From NCBI GenBank assembly GCA_025738555.1, contig JAOVFP010000010.1, positions 372,001 to 436,000 of the forward strand: 64,000 nt of DNA, given 5' to 3'. This document shows, one piece after another, positions 23,349 through 36,036 of the stretch. Each line of letters starts with the position of its first letter. Position 1 is the first letter of the stretch. The notes beneath the pieces were generated by a model. It was not told the origin of the DNA. It made no database searches and worked only from the letters and a program-made list of their open reading frames with translations. Made by a program: the position numbers and the translations under genes. This DNA is from Cyathus striatus. Lineage: Eukaryota; Basidiomycota; Agaricomycetes; Agaricales; Nidulariaceae.

Positions 23349-24420
23349 TGTAAACAAGAATTTAGCAAGGGAAGCCATGATAAGAAATCACCAGCCATCG
23401 TCTGACTAGAGAACATGCATACTGACATTTGCAGAGTAGTCATACAGTAGTGTACAGTACATGTATTTGCAAAACTCAGTTAGCGAGCGTTATAATAAAT
23501 ATGTTTATTTGATTACTTATTTTTCCAATATCCTACATGCATCTGGCACGATGATCTACTATTTATACAATTGAGCTGGGGTTGCTGGTCATGGAAACGT
23601 GAGACGGTATTATTTTTCTGGGTCGGGTTGGGTATATGATGGGTGGGCTGCTAAGAGTATACAACGCGATGTCTGAGCCGACACTAGCAAAATTGACGAT
23701 ATTTGACTCCAAGCAATCTCATTAGTACCTGGGAGGTAATATCGGTGCTTATCCTTTGACGTTAGCGGCGGCGGCTAAACATAAAATGTATTGCAGAATC
23801 TATGCGTGGTAAGGAAGAAGCGCTCAACATTAGCAATACCATTGAATGTATGTTAATCTACATATCTACAGCTTATAGTATTGCTTGGCCTGAGAACGGA
23901 TGCTGACAATGATAGAGTAGTGATACACCTTAAAACTATTTAATGGTTAAATCTCTTTATTTGTCATATAATATTAGAACTTAGTATTAGTAATGCACAT
24001 CATGAGTACAAGGGTTGGGGCGAGTCCCAAGTTGCCAATCAAAGTGTTCTATTTTGAATACATTACTAAGGGAATGGGACATCTGAGAGCTGGGGTTGAG
24101 TCCTGCACTGCCAGCAGAAATATCTAATTGATATATACTAAAGGAAATACAACCAGATGTGTGTTATCTAATTACTAGAGTCCAAAAGACTATGTACATG
24201 CACCCAGTACTTGATTGAAACTTAGCTAAGGAACGCGTTCCGCGTTCCTGTCACGTGATCAAACGCGAGGCGTTAGAACCGTTATCTCCGAACCGGTTAT
24301 TGCGGTTACGCATAGACCGGAGAAAGTCATGTGACTTTGTACTTGGTACTCCGAAATTATCCCGCTGTTTGATCTACCACATGGAATTCCACATGTATTG
24401 TTGCTCCCGCATGGTCAATA
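23349..24420. other. No gene recognised
   Basis: AT-rich, no motif-bearing ORF. A short GC palindrome (ggaacgcgttcc) sits at about 24232-24243. Confidence 0.45.
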
Positions 24421-24429
24421 TGTTGGAAA

Positions 24430-24790
24430 CAACATTATGTCGTCATATAAAGTAGTCTAGAAGTAGTTCCTTTCCATATATAGGTACTGTACAGTTTTAT
24501 TTGTAAAAGATATATAAGGAGGACAGGAATGAGGAGGAGAAGCAAGCAATCCCAGGAGAAATCCTAGGCTTCTTCCACTCTAGGAGTGTAATAAATTGGA
24601 ATAGAAACGAATCTGAACAGTACTTGAACCAAGTAATCTCATATTAGAAAAGTTTTGAATCTATAGTTTACTTCCTTTATACTAGTTTATACATAATCTG
24701 TGTTATCTCTCCCTTGAACTTAAAGCCTGTGGTTTGCGATGATTATTTGAGTATTACAATATATATTAGTAGTATTTAAATACAAATCAC
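24430..24790 (+). repeat. Possible solo LTR
   Basis: Begins TGTTGGAAACAACA, a common LTR start, and contains a TATA-like 'agatatataagg' followed by an 'aataaa'-type word about 80 nt later, as LTR promoters do. A matching CA end and a target-site duplication could not be fixed, so this is a weak call. Confidence 0.25.
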
Positions 24791-25299
24791 AAATTCGGCG
24801 CATCAGTAGTGTAGTCTGAGAATAGTTCATTAAACTAAAGAGTGTTCAACACTTGAGGGAACATTATATATCCGTGCTTCCCCGTTCATTTGCCGAAGAG
24901 TGGTGCGAATGCTAAGTGATGCTAAAAGAGAGTTTGTGTACGCTATTTACACAGTTGAGCCACACACACACTCCACTTCTTAGAGATGACGGATGAGACT
25001 CAATAGCATCCGTGAGATGGGGGGGAGAACCACAAGATGACGTGTGTTCTCCAATCAGTACCATAGATGTACGAACGTTGAGGCAGGTACAGACGGGCCC
25101 AAAGAGAAAGAACTAAAGCGGGAGTTGGGTGTGAGAGGTGCGAGAGGTGCGTCAATGTGGGATGGGATGCGAGAATCCTCCAGTGGAGGCAGGGGTAGCA
25201 CGCTAGGAAGGTGCTGTATCAGTGTGTCTTGTCGATTGGGAGGAGAAGGGGACGGCACCTTGGCTTAGGGTCGTGGAGGAGGTGTACATAGTGCTGTGG

Positions 25300-25385
25300 G
25301 CAGAATGTTTTGGCCCTTGTTTTGCCATTCTGCTGGCAGAACTTGTTCTGCCAAACTGGGCAGATACTGGCAGAATTAAAATTTG
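25300..25385. repeat. Cluster of GGCAGAA/TTCTGCC words
   Basis: At least six copies of ggcaga(a) or its complement in 85 bp, alternating in orientation. It resembles transposon subterminal repeats but no partner end was found. Confidence 0.4.
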
Positions 25386-27599
25386 TATTTCAACTTCAAA
25401 CTATATATGCAGAACTAATTTGTAATGAATTTACTCTCTTGGGTTGACCAAAAGCTAATTGATATTGCACTGACCTCCTTCTCCATCATTATTACATGTA
25501 TAACCAGTTGAATTTCTTCCTCAAACATTACTGATGGAATTCCCTTATCAACTCAGGCACACATAGATTTTATCCCAGTACAAACATTTTGAGACAGTTG
25601 CAATTTCTATTCAGTTTAGGTGAATTGCATTTGAGTGCATATTGTGTACACCAAGTGATATTATATGCATTTCAATTAGAAAACATAAAAGATAGAAAGG
25701 AACTTAACTTAACTATCAACAATATAATATATATGTAGTAGGTCATTTGTCTAATCTACCCACTGTTCACTGGCATCCATGCATCTGTGCAGTGTCATCT
25801 TCTTGGCAGTGCCAAAGTGCTCACCCTTTGAAAGGTAAGCATGGCTGTTGGCTCCACCAAAGTTTGCAACTTTCTTGACCACATCTATTCCAAATCCAAG
25901 TCACCAAACCCACATAACAGAGTAGATCATAAAAGTGAGAAATGAAATGAATGAACTTATGTATGAATGCAAAAGGCTGGCATGTTTTTGTAGCAATGTT
26001 ATGATCGACAATGAGTTGAAAGTAGTAAGTCGGACCGTTGGGCACATTGCCTTCGTCATCGTCAACCACGACTACTTACCAACACCCACCTTCCACTCTT
26101 CCCATGCCCACTTCTCTCTGGCATACAATATCTAAAGTTCCCAACATAAGTACACACTGGACAAGAACTCAGAACACAGCTATCGCATACGACGTACTGA
26201 TCCAAGGTACTATCCATTCCTCCAACGCCTACATGCCCTTTCCGTGCCTGTGCCTAGCAGGTATCACATACAGAAGATTCATTCTTCACTCAAGCGCTTC
26301 GCAATGCTATATACACTCCGTGTACTACTGAAATGGCGATCACTATAGCACACGCAAAGCTCCTCAGAACGTAATGGAAACAACTTGGGCTATTGTCTAC
26401 AACATCAACGCGACGTCGGTACTGGTGTGTATGCTCTTTCTCCTTCTCTCTTTATCGTCGCCTTCCCCTCAGTCCAGTTCGGTTGCTGCCCACCTCCTGG
26501 TATCTTTAAAGGGTGATAATGAACGATCTCCGTACAGATACGCTCAACACCTGAGTAGCCCCGGATGATCTCGCCTCTACAGCATGCACGCCCGATACAC
26601 AACAGACCGCCCATCCACCACGCGAAAAAAGGACAACACCGGAAACGACGCGCGCGGAAGAAGAAGGCTGACGTTACAGTGAGTCTATAACCGCCATTAC
26701 TATCCTTCTCAACTTTTCCTTTACACGCTCGGAGTAGTAGCTATCTCTGTAATATATATATATACGACCACTGGTGCTTTCCAGTTCTGCATCTCGAAGG
26801 AGCTGAAGGTGAATGTGGTGCTCACGTCGTCGAGAACCTCCGTAGGAATACATGTAGGGGGTTTAAGGGTGAGTAAAGCTTTCCTGTATTGCGAGTTATT
26901 TCTCAATCTCCACGCATAGCTGGACTTTATGGTAGTAGTCACTACACCTAGATCTCAGGTAGCCCATTCGTACGGATGTATTAACAGACATTCTATCATT
27001 GTATATGATATGTTTGTGTAAATATCGTTGTACTGTAGAATTATATTACCTATTCAAATGTCACAATAATCATTCTATGTCGCCTCCACATATGCTTTAG
27101 GATATGTTACTATACCTACTATGTATTTTACTGACAATGTGCTACAGCTGATTTTATGTACTTAAGTAGTTTACAATGTACTGTACTTACTTATCCATTT
27201 GCCTCTTGCTTCCTCTCCCTGCGTGCTTTGAGGTCAAATGTAACGTCGTCGTCGTCGATGCGTCGTTTATTTCAACATGTACGTTCTAAGCCACAGATGC
27301 TGGGTTGATCTGGTTGATCTAGGCCGTCAAAATGTAATAGTTCTTATTATTTATGATCTTCGTGCGGTATTAGTTACCAACTAATGTACTTACCAATACT
27401 ATGATCTTATGCGTGAATATCATGATATCAATGAAGGTCGTTAGCTGCAGCGCGTGAGCTTGTGTATTGTGAGGGAGGGAACTGAGTGATGTCTTCAGGG
27501 TGTACCGAATGTATAATGCGTAAAATGCTAGTGAAGCGAGCAACTAGTGCCAAACCTGTGCTGGTGAGCGCTTGAGCTCGGGAGATCGAGCCGGCTTAA
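25386..27599. other. No gene recognised
   Basis: Several ORFs of 60-97 codons at 25820-26940, none with a recognisable domain. A stretch rich in Lys/Arg codons (26620-26680) ends at a GT donor-like site, so a decayed gene is possible but unsupported. Confidence 0.35.
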
Positions 27600-30500
27600 C
27601 TGTGGGAAAAACAGAAGTACCCGCCAAGTCCCCACACGGACCATTGAACTCGAAAAGAATCCATTACTATCAGCTATGCTAAGCAAACGCTGAGTTATGA
27701 CTATTAGACAGTAGTGAAGCCATAAACTCTAGACTCTGGAGCACCAGGCGATATGCCCGACATCGAGAATGCTCAAGACCATGGGGTCGGTGATGGAGCC
27801 ACATAAATTTTCACTGGTAATGATATATATCTTACATAAGTCTCATATCTATGAACGAGATCGCACATTCGACAATTCCATGTTCCCCTGGATTTCTGAA
27901 ACAGATACTCCAGTTTTCTGAAGGTTTAACACGATACGACATCCCTGTGTAAATAGGCTTAGGCTTAGTCTATACCATGGAAGGTTATATACTTACAATC
28001 GCCGAAAATATCATCGCTGATGATCTACATAATTTAAATATATTCAGATGACAGATAATAATGGTTCGTACAACGTACAATATCACGGTTTCCAATGAAA
28101 CCCCGAAGGCTACCTTCGAGAAGAAGGGTATAATAATGATTGCAATAACTACCACACGCAGGATATGAATTAAAATATTGAAAGGAGCAGATGAATGGAA
28201 TACGCTTACTTGAAATACCTGCGAAAGCCCAAACCCCATCCCTGCTTGCTACCTGAATCAGGGGGATACTTAGCCGATTGCCTAAGCCCCTCTTTCTTAG
28301 TGTCAGACCCCAGATTATACTATGAATTAATAACATCCCGAAGCTTGAGTGGATAAGAGCATAAGAGCTATATTCATCAGTCCCATCGTTAATTATAAAT
28401 GGAAAGTATAGTACATACCCAGATAAGACTGCATTTTTCGCTTTGCCAGACAAGTGAAAACCTTGCACAACACAGCGAGAATCAAACTCCAAAATCTGCA
28501 TATATGAGTAATGCACGACCCAAGCTCGTGCAGTGTCAAGAATGAATAGCGTTGTGAGAAAGTAGCCCATGTTTTTATTTTTGTTGTATAACGCATAAAC
28601 TACTCACTCATCAGTAATATGTAAATATATGACAAGTAAGAACGGACTTACGTCGAAGCAAAAGAATTGCGTCGAATAGCATAAGACATATGTAGCTACA
28701 TAGCGACAGAATATTGAACCACGTGCGACAAAAGTTCTCTTGTAGATCTGAAGGTTTTGCTAGTGGACCAAAAACTGAGTAGACGCTAAAGCTAAATTTT
28801 GATGATTGAGTACGCCAAATAGGAAAAAGTGTAAGATGTCACATCAGAAATAGAGGAGGAGTGTATCGAAGGCATAAGTATACTCGTTTGATGAAAAACG
28901 GAGGCGCTCTTTAAATAGTAGATGACATGAGTAATATGAAGTCCAAGATAATGTGAATACGAACTTCCAAATATACTTATATTCTTCGTCGAAATTGGCA
29001 ATTATATCCCATATAAAAGCAATAAGCATAACGACTGAAATATATTAAAGGTGATCACTGTGGTATCCAAGGATTACAAAACGGACCAAATAGTACTCAC
29101 CGGAAGTGCACTGCCGCATCACAAAATGCTGTGCAAATGCCAATACCTGTAGGGGGGCTTTTGGATCCATTAATTACGACCTGCCAGCAACCAATTGACC
29201 TCTATTTATATAAATTTTCCATCACAACCGAATTATTAGTCTCGATCCAAGAACATCCTCGCTTGCGTGGTCGGCCTATATCCGGAATAGACTACGTGAA
29301 ATCGTAGGAGGGGATTTGATGAGCCTAACCGAATTATATGGTACATTAACGTTTTAACGTTTAACCTTTCTCGTCCGCGGTTTGCAGCTGTCGCTACTTC
29401 CATTGTTGACAACGTTGACCATCTATCTAACATTCAGTCTACCGCAAACTCGCTGGCAACATTGGGCCGCGACGTTTTCGAAGGCGGTTGGTCGAACCAG
29501 ACAGTAGATTGGGATGCGACGTATCTTCAGGCCATTGTGCCCACACAGCAGACGCTGGCTAAACACGATTCAACCGTGTATCTCGAGGTTCGAGAGTGAA
29601 GTGTAGCTTGGGAGCAGTCCTTTGAGGTACTGGAACGAGCGTGCGTCCTTCATTCATACGTATTCTCTGACTCTAGCCAACCCACCCACAGAGTTCGATG
29701 GCTCTTCCACTACGAAAGCCGTAAAGCACCAAGAATCACATCCTTCACTATTCTTCAGCCTATTCATGAACGAACACACCATACCCACCTATGAACGGGG
29801 CGTCAACACGACACCCTAGTTCACGAGTGGTTAGCGTATGCCAGCTATATGTTCGACCTCATCGGACTGCTCGCTCAATGGCAAAACGTATGCACGTAGC
29901 AGCGTAACCTGTATATTGTTCACGATTGCGTGGGCGGTGCTGGGGTTTCTTGAGAAGCGTGCTAGGATTATGATATGGTACAGTGCATCGTAAGTCTTCA
30001 CTCTTCCTCTCCAAAAAGACGATTATTGACATGCAGTTAAGTGATATACTAACAGCGCAGAGGGACATGTGCAATCGTATCACAACATTTATTCATGATA
30101 ACGTGGATAAGCCGTTTTCCTTAAGGATAGGTATGGTGCTCCCGTTCGACTTGTATCTACGGGATATTAGACGTTTCTTATGTACTATCTTCAAACACGT
30201 TCATATCATTCAAAAGCTATACACGCTTTTGCTTTGAAATGTCGTATGCATACCTTTAATATAGCGTTTATTTTAAGGCTGTATACAAATTCATGGTAGA
30301 TGCCCTCCCGACGTTATCGTTATTCCTTAACATCGATGCGAGTGATAACACAAGCTACGTTCTGCGGACTATAATAAGGTGCGCTCGCAGCATGATATAC
30401 CTCTCAGCCCTCCAAACCTAAACTACTCACCTTGCAGGCAGCGAATTCCTCATACCTTCTCTTCTGTAATTACGCGCTGTGCACCAAGCCATACGAAGAC

Positions 30501-31980
30501 ATTTCCAGATACCAGCTGGTCCCTGGGTGTCCCACGAAGATATGGCTACGTGCATGTCAATCTCTCTCAAATATCCGTTACTGAAAAGCCTCTTTTCTCA
30601 AGCATAGAGTGCCTTCCGTCACCCACCTCACCGGCACCTTCCACCAACATTACTCCAGTATCCTGACGACGGGAACGAATGGACCATCGATTCCGTCCTC
30701 CTCGCGCACGCATCGTAGTTGTCACGATGTCCTTCGTGTACCATCTATCCAACGTTCAATCACCTGCGAACTCGTTATTGGCAACGCCAGACCTGTGACA
30801 TCTTCGAGCGCGACTCGTCGAATTGCACAGTGGATTGGGATGGAAGGTATTTTCAGGCCGTTGTGCTAAAGCTGCAGCCGCCGGGTAAAGGGGATTCAAC
30901 TGTGCATTTCGAGGGTTCGAGATGAAGACTATGTGCTTTGGTGCAGTATGAGTATCGCCCATTGAGGGGCTTACTGGTACGTACCCTCCATCTTGTATTC
31001 TGATACACTTACGGTCTTCCACTACGGAAGCCGTAACTCTCCCTCAGTCTCATCTTGCACTTCACCCCCACTATCCTCTTCATGTATGAAATCACTACTC
31101 CCTCTCACGCACATTGCGTCGATACGACAACCAAATTAACGAGAGGTTAGTGCCACCAGCGACATGCTCGACGTGCCCCCCTCTTCCTCGGACTGGGAGC
31201 TCGATGGCAATACTGCAGAACATATGCATGTGTATCGAATTTTCAGGAGGATGAAGTCGTTAGTGTCCATCATTTTTCGTCTGGTCTTCTAGGCTCAACG
31301 CATACAGCATTTCATGGTATACCAGCCACGCTGAGCATGTGACAAGCGCAAGTATGTTTGCTACTTTATCGTTCAATAACGTCATTCAATCTCTCAAATC
31401 CCCAGCTACCGCATACAGTCCGTCTGTCCCTCCTGCAACCTCGTATTCAATAAACCTGTACAACGACACTCGTTCATCTGGTGCACGAGTACTCCTTCCA
31501 TCATCCGACCCTCCATACCCCAACCAACATGATCAAATCTCAATTTATAATTGAATTGGAGACATGCATGCGGAGTCGTGGCCTGTGAATTGTCCGAAGA
31601 TGTGAGTTACTCTGTGCAGAGCCGCTGGATATGCTAAATGCTAAACTTGTACGTCTTCCTTTTGACAACGTTCCCTTTCGCAATCGCCGGTGATGACAAC
31701 TCTTAGTATTCAGTTCTACACGTATAAGCAGAACATGTACTTATCTTCTCACAGCGCTTGAAGTTACGACTTATTTCTGCACTGGATCGCATGTATTCCT
31801 TGCTCTTTTAATAAATTTCTTTCACATACATAGTTCTTAAGATCTTAAGAGCTCGAGGTCGTCGCTCTCATGAAAGTTATTTTTCACTTATTAACGTTGA
31901 TGCGCTCGTGAATAGTAATTTCGGAGCACCAGTCGAACACACTGACGTGAGCATGTCTTATCATCGCTGGTGTACTTATT
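27600..31980 (+). repeat. Dispersed repeat family R, long copy 4 (segmental duplicate A)
   Basis: Holds M0 (27600-27790), a minus-strand DUF6533-like gene (27985-29170), M1/M2 units (29400-29860 and 30460-31180), the 29860-30240 block shared with 6130-6440, and the 3' module (31650-31980). From 27785 on it is collinear with 46915-51310, except that about 1.1 kb (roughly 29500-30590) is missing from the second copy. It ends abruptly at about 31980, where the sequence departs from the copies at 6680 and 51300. Confidence 0.85.
27985..29170 (-). CDS. DUF6533-like multi-pass membrane protein
   Basis: Minus-strand gene starting at the ATG 29170, with a TATA-like 'tttatataaat' about 40 nt upstream (29200-29215). 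Exon 1 ends CTTCCG|GTGAGT and joins, after an intron ending TTTCAG, to VVMLIAFIWDIIANFDEE followed by KYIWK. This is the DUF6533 signature, a helix followed by tFdEE..yIWk. Later exons give helices near 28540-28340 and the second signature LTLRKRG..RDGVWAFAG, then a final helix (VIAIIIIPFF) after an intron at 28228-28174, with the stop at 27985. It is one of a large family of probable seven-helix proteins of unknown role in Agaricomycetes. The middle exons were not fully resolved. A CpG-stripped paralogue lies at 47130-48558. Confidence 0.6.
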
Positions 31981-32397
31981 GCCTTGCTTGGCAAGGTTTC
32001 TCTCTCCGACAATTGAGGGCCGTTTTCATATTGCGTGACGTGACGTGTGATGCTTTTTCTATTGCTCTCGCCAAACAAACGTGTGTTGCACTTTGCTTTC
32101 CTCTCTATCGCTCTCTTACTTGGTGCTCTTCCTTTCTGTGGTGTAACCTTTGGTGTACTCCAAATTCGTGTTACATTACACTGCTATTACTGGTTTATGT
32201 ACTGGTTTATGCGTTTTCTGTCTCATAATGTCACCGCTTCTCCCTTTCACCCAGCTATCTTGCTGTTTCATTTTCGTTCTTCACTGCGTCCCTCTGACCT
32301 TGCTTGTTAGCGTTTTCATCTGTTGCCACCAGTTCCGCGTTCGGGAGGCGGCCGCTTCCAGTCGGTCATCCTCTGCAAGGAGTTCATTGTCGTGTCC
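31981..32397 (-). other. 3' flank of the Helitron helicase with a short hairpin
   Basis: The sequence departs from repeat family R at about 31980 and then has a perfect hairpin CCTTGC-TTG-GCAAGG (31983-31997). On the minus strand this lies near the expected Helitron 3' end, but no CTRR terminus is seen. ORFs on the plus strand here are not supported. Confidence 0.35.
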
Positions 32398-34954
32398 TCA
32401 CATGAATATTGTGTTATCAAAGTCTCTCAGCAGTCGAATGGATGTACGGCCGATGCTTCTTGATAACGCAACATACAGGTTAAAGAGGTTTAGTCCTGTA
32501 CATGGTGGGGTCGCGATATCTACTATTACGTTGGGAATTGTTTGTCCTTGTGCGTGATAATCCGTAAAGGCATACGCAGCAGTGATTGGAAACTGTCTGC
32601 GTTTCACCGTTCGCGATTGCAATTTGCCTTCAACTTCCACATCGACTTTGAATGTTCTCGCCAGGGGCTCAACCGGTATGACAGATTCCTCAAGTCCGTC
32701 CAATTTACTCGCTCGTGTTCGCAAAAGTTTTACTAGGATGTATGCAGGAGGATGCTTCAGTTCTACCACCATGCTGGTGCCTATTGTATCTTCATTCGGA
32801 TCCATGATGATATCCACTACCTCTCCACGTGCCCCGTTCATTATATCCAGGTCTGTTTCCACGTTGCGTGTTACCATCACTTTCATGCCAATGGCCATTT
32901 CTACTACTGCTGATAAGTCATTTCGTTTTCCTCTTCCTTTTCTGTAATCGTGTGTTGCTACTGCGTATTGGGCCTCAATCGACAATGCCTCTTTGTCAAT
33001 TGTGTCCTCTGCATGACTTATAAATAATTGTTGCCTGGTTTCTTTGCAATGTTTCTGTAGCGCTGCAGCGTTCCACTCGATGCGAACGCCATGACGGGGA
33101 GTTACCAAACATGCTTCTTTCCAGGGACCATTTCCAAAATCTACTGAAGCTTTTGTCCTGTCTGCTACCAATAGTTCGCACAGCATATCGAGATCGCTTT
33201 CCTGTACCAATCCTCCTTGTAATCGGCGTAGAAATTGGCACCACTCTGGATCCGTTACCAGCATTTGTTCACAGAGTATTATGACGGTAGTAAAATTTTC
33301 ATATATCAATCTCCCATTTTGAAGTTCTTGTGCCTCACTGATTATACGTGAATAGTAAAGTGCATCGTGCCTTGAGCCTATCACTGGGGGAAATTGATGG
33401 AGATCCCCACAAAGTATGACATTGATTCCACCAAAACTCTCCAAGTCATCATCATTGGTTCCACTCGGGTCTTCTACATGTCCTTGTGCTTTTCCAATTG
33501 ATATGTTTTTGGACAATGTCATCATGAACGTTTTCAAAATCATAGAAAACTTGTCAATTATGAGGTATGTATAAGTTTTCCAGAATTCTTGTAACTTCTG
33601 TTTTGTTTTACCGCTGACTGTTCGTGTACATTGCTTCGCAGGTATTTTGGCGATGCTATGTGCGGTCTTACCATTTATTAATGAAGCCGTAACACCTGTG
33701 TACGCAGATTTCAGTAACAGGTGACCTGCTCCTCACACTGAAAACGCCTGTACTGATATCAGTTTCATTCAGTTTGATAACATGCTTTGTCTTTACCTCG
33801 GTTATAGTCTGAATTACTTTCGATTTTCCAGTACCTCCTTCACCGTGTAAAATCATCCTCAGTGGAGGAGGTCTTGCACCTGATAATGTCTGGTCAAGAT
33901 GCCATGTAACAATTTCGAATGCATCTCGTTGATCTGGCTTCAGTTCTGAGGGATCTGCTGGTAGTAATGCTGCCTCTGATGTTGTGGATGATGTCGTTGT
34001 CTCCTCCACATTTTCTATGTAATTGACAGTACCTTCTTGTGCTGAACCCTCATTATTCATCATAGATACAGAACCACCTAATTCTGTTGATTCCATGCCT
34101 GGTTCTACATGGTTTTGATGTTTGGCTTCATTCTCCAGTTGTGATCGCCATGCAATCAATCGCTGCATGCTGTCTTGTGTTGCGTTTCGTACACAACATC
34201 TATACATCATGTTGCCTGCCTGCCCCCTTTCAGGTGACTGAAAAATCCCTGCTAGTCTTCCAGCGCGAACAGCATATTCTCCGTGACATTTCTCATGTGT
34301 GCTTGTGAGTGATTTTATCAGTGATTGAAGTCCCTCCTTACTGAATTGTTCATCATTTGAGTCATTAATGCCTTCATCCACATCAAGCCTCCCATAGCTT
34401 TCAATATCTCCATCATTATCCATTACAGCCACCTGTTCACTTAGAGACAGCTCTTCAGTCTCTCTACTACATTTTGCTGCCGATTTACTGTCATGAAAAT
34501 ACTGAATACCTGCAATAATGCACTGGATCCCTATTGATGCATTTTCAAGAAACCTTTGGAAACTAAGTTCCCAGCTTTCGCCCTCCAATCTCAAATCTTT
34601 AGACAGGTTGCGCCATGGGGTAAGTAACACCAGCATGCTTGCACAGTATATGTCACACTGATCTGGGTTATCATTGCATGGAAAAAAGGGACCTATGAAA
34701 TTGGGAAGATTTGAGTGTCCTTCTGATCGAATCACTCTTTGCTTCTTCTGACTGAATGGATGTTCCGACAAGTACACCACATGTTTATTTCTGTGTTGGC
34801 CTGCATGTGGATGTCCTGTGTCTTCTTCCCCAGCCTCAATTTCCCTGTTATATGTGCCATCTTCTTCATATGTGTCAACAAAGAAACTTAGCATATTGTA
34901 ATTTTCTAAATCAGTCCTGTGTAATCGGTAATCTGTTACCTGGCATTTTTGCAT
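32398..34954 (-). pseudogene. Helitron-type PIF1 helicase, N-terminus lost, one frameshift
   Basis: Two frames, 34954-33668 and the frame continuing to 32398, make one protein if a single base is skipped near 33724 (RSR joins LLLKSAYTGVTA). The N-terminal part matches the linker that follows the Rep domain in Helitron proteins (LENYNML; HSNLPNFIGPFFP; MLVLLTPWRNL). Helicase motifs: Walker A GEGGTGKS; motif II YLIIDKFSM, where Lys replaces the usual Glu; motif III CGDLHQFPPV; motif V TDYHAQGQT; motif VI YVALSRS. The HUH endonuclease region is absent. The reading frame begins only four bases from the end of the foldback element at 34958, so that insertion appears to have cut the gene. Disabled by the frameshift, the motif II change and the truncation. 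Confidence 0.85.
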
Positions 34955-35238
34955 AAGTGTCAGCTAAAGACAGTCATATAATGGCAGGGCTATATGATTG
35001 TACAATCATATAAGCCAGGTGTTATATGATTGTCTTTTTTGTATGTGTACTAGTAATACTACTTACTTCAGACAATCATAAACAATCATTAATTTGTTTT
35101 ATTTTAATTGCACTACTGTGATAATATTATAGGCAATCATAAACAATCATTTATTTGTTCTATTTGAATAGTACTACTAAGAATACTATAGGCAATCATA
35201 AACAATCACTAATTAATTCTATTTGAAGTACTATTAAC

Positions 35239-35455
35239 TGTTGGATTGGCAAGGTTGACAGCCTTGACTGGGTTATGGGGGTGTATAATATTGGAGCACT
35301 CCTGCCATGGTGACGAGCCTGGTAGCCCACTCAACTGGTTAAGTACCTGTTCTTGCTTGTGTATAGGCAAGGGCTGGTAGCTCAGTTGGAAGAGCGCCTA
35401 GTCATGAGTATGGGTGGTCACAGGTTCAATCCCTGTCCAGTCCAATAGTTTTAAC
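35239..35455. mobile_element. 217-bp tRNA-related SINE-like insertion
   Basis: Flanked by the 6-bp duplication ATTAAC (35233-35238 and 35456-35461). The right foldback arm holds the empty site with a single ATTAAC. The insert ends with a tRNA-like unit (35371-35444). Its first 30 bases also form a T-arm-like hairpin (CAAGG-TTGACAG-CCTTG). Confidence 0.8.
35371..35444 (+). tRNA. tRNA-Met-like unit inside the SINE-like insertion
   Basis: Acceptor strands GGGCTGG and CCAGTCC pair along all seven positions (one G-U). D-arm GCTC..GAGC and T-arm ACAGG-TTCAATC-CCTGT are intact, followed by A73. The anticodon loop contains TCAT (CAT, Met) but the anticodon stem CCTAG/TATGG has mispairs. It is therefore probably the tRNA-derived part of a SINE, although a functional tRNA cannot be excluded. 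Confidence 0.45.
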
Positions 35456-35585
35456 ATTAACAATACTATAAGCAATCATAAACAATCATTGATTGATTCT
35501 ATTTGAATAGTACTATTAACAATACTATAGGCAATCATAAACAATCATTGATTGTTACTAATTGAATATTAGTATGGATGGTTAG

Positions 35586-35984
35586 TTGCAGTTCAAGGTA
35601 CCTTGCACTGGGCCAATAGGATTGGTAGCATTGTAGCATCTGGGCCATGAAGCACCATTGCTTCACAGGCAGCTGGCACAGGGTAGATCACCACATGTGA
35701 GTTCCTCAATTATGACCTATGCTTCGAGGTCCATGAACTCACAATGACTCTACTCGATCTTGTTCTATTCAGCTGCATGAGTAAGTGTGGCTTCATTGGA
35801 GCCCACTGAACGATTGGTACAAGGAGGGCAGAGGGATTTGACAATCCGCATTCCTCCTCCCTCCTGCACCAGGTATCTCCTTCATGACTTCTTGTTGTCA
35901 TTACTGATTCCTCCTCCCTCCTGCACCAGGTCCAGCTCTATCTATCCTATCCACGTTATTACTTCTTTACAAAGTTTTTCACTA
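35586..35984 (+). repeat. Split direct repeat A1
   Basis: Matches A2 (40691-41089) over 399 bp. Several differences are CpG versus TG/CA (for example at the 'ggcc(a/g)tgaag' position). Confidence 0.9.
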
Positions 35985-36036
35985 TATTTCATCCATCGTT
36001 GTTCTAGAACCTCCTCATAACATCTGTTAAGTTTCG

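Noticed and set aside
24430..24790. Firm solo-LTR call
   Set aside because: Start and promoter-like words fit, but no target duplication or matching end was found; kept only as a weak feature.
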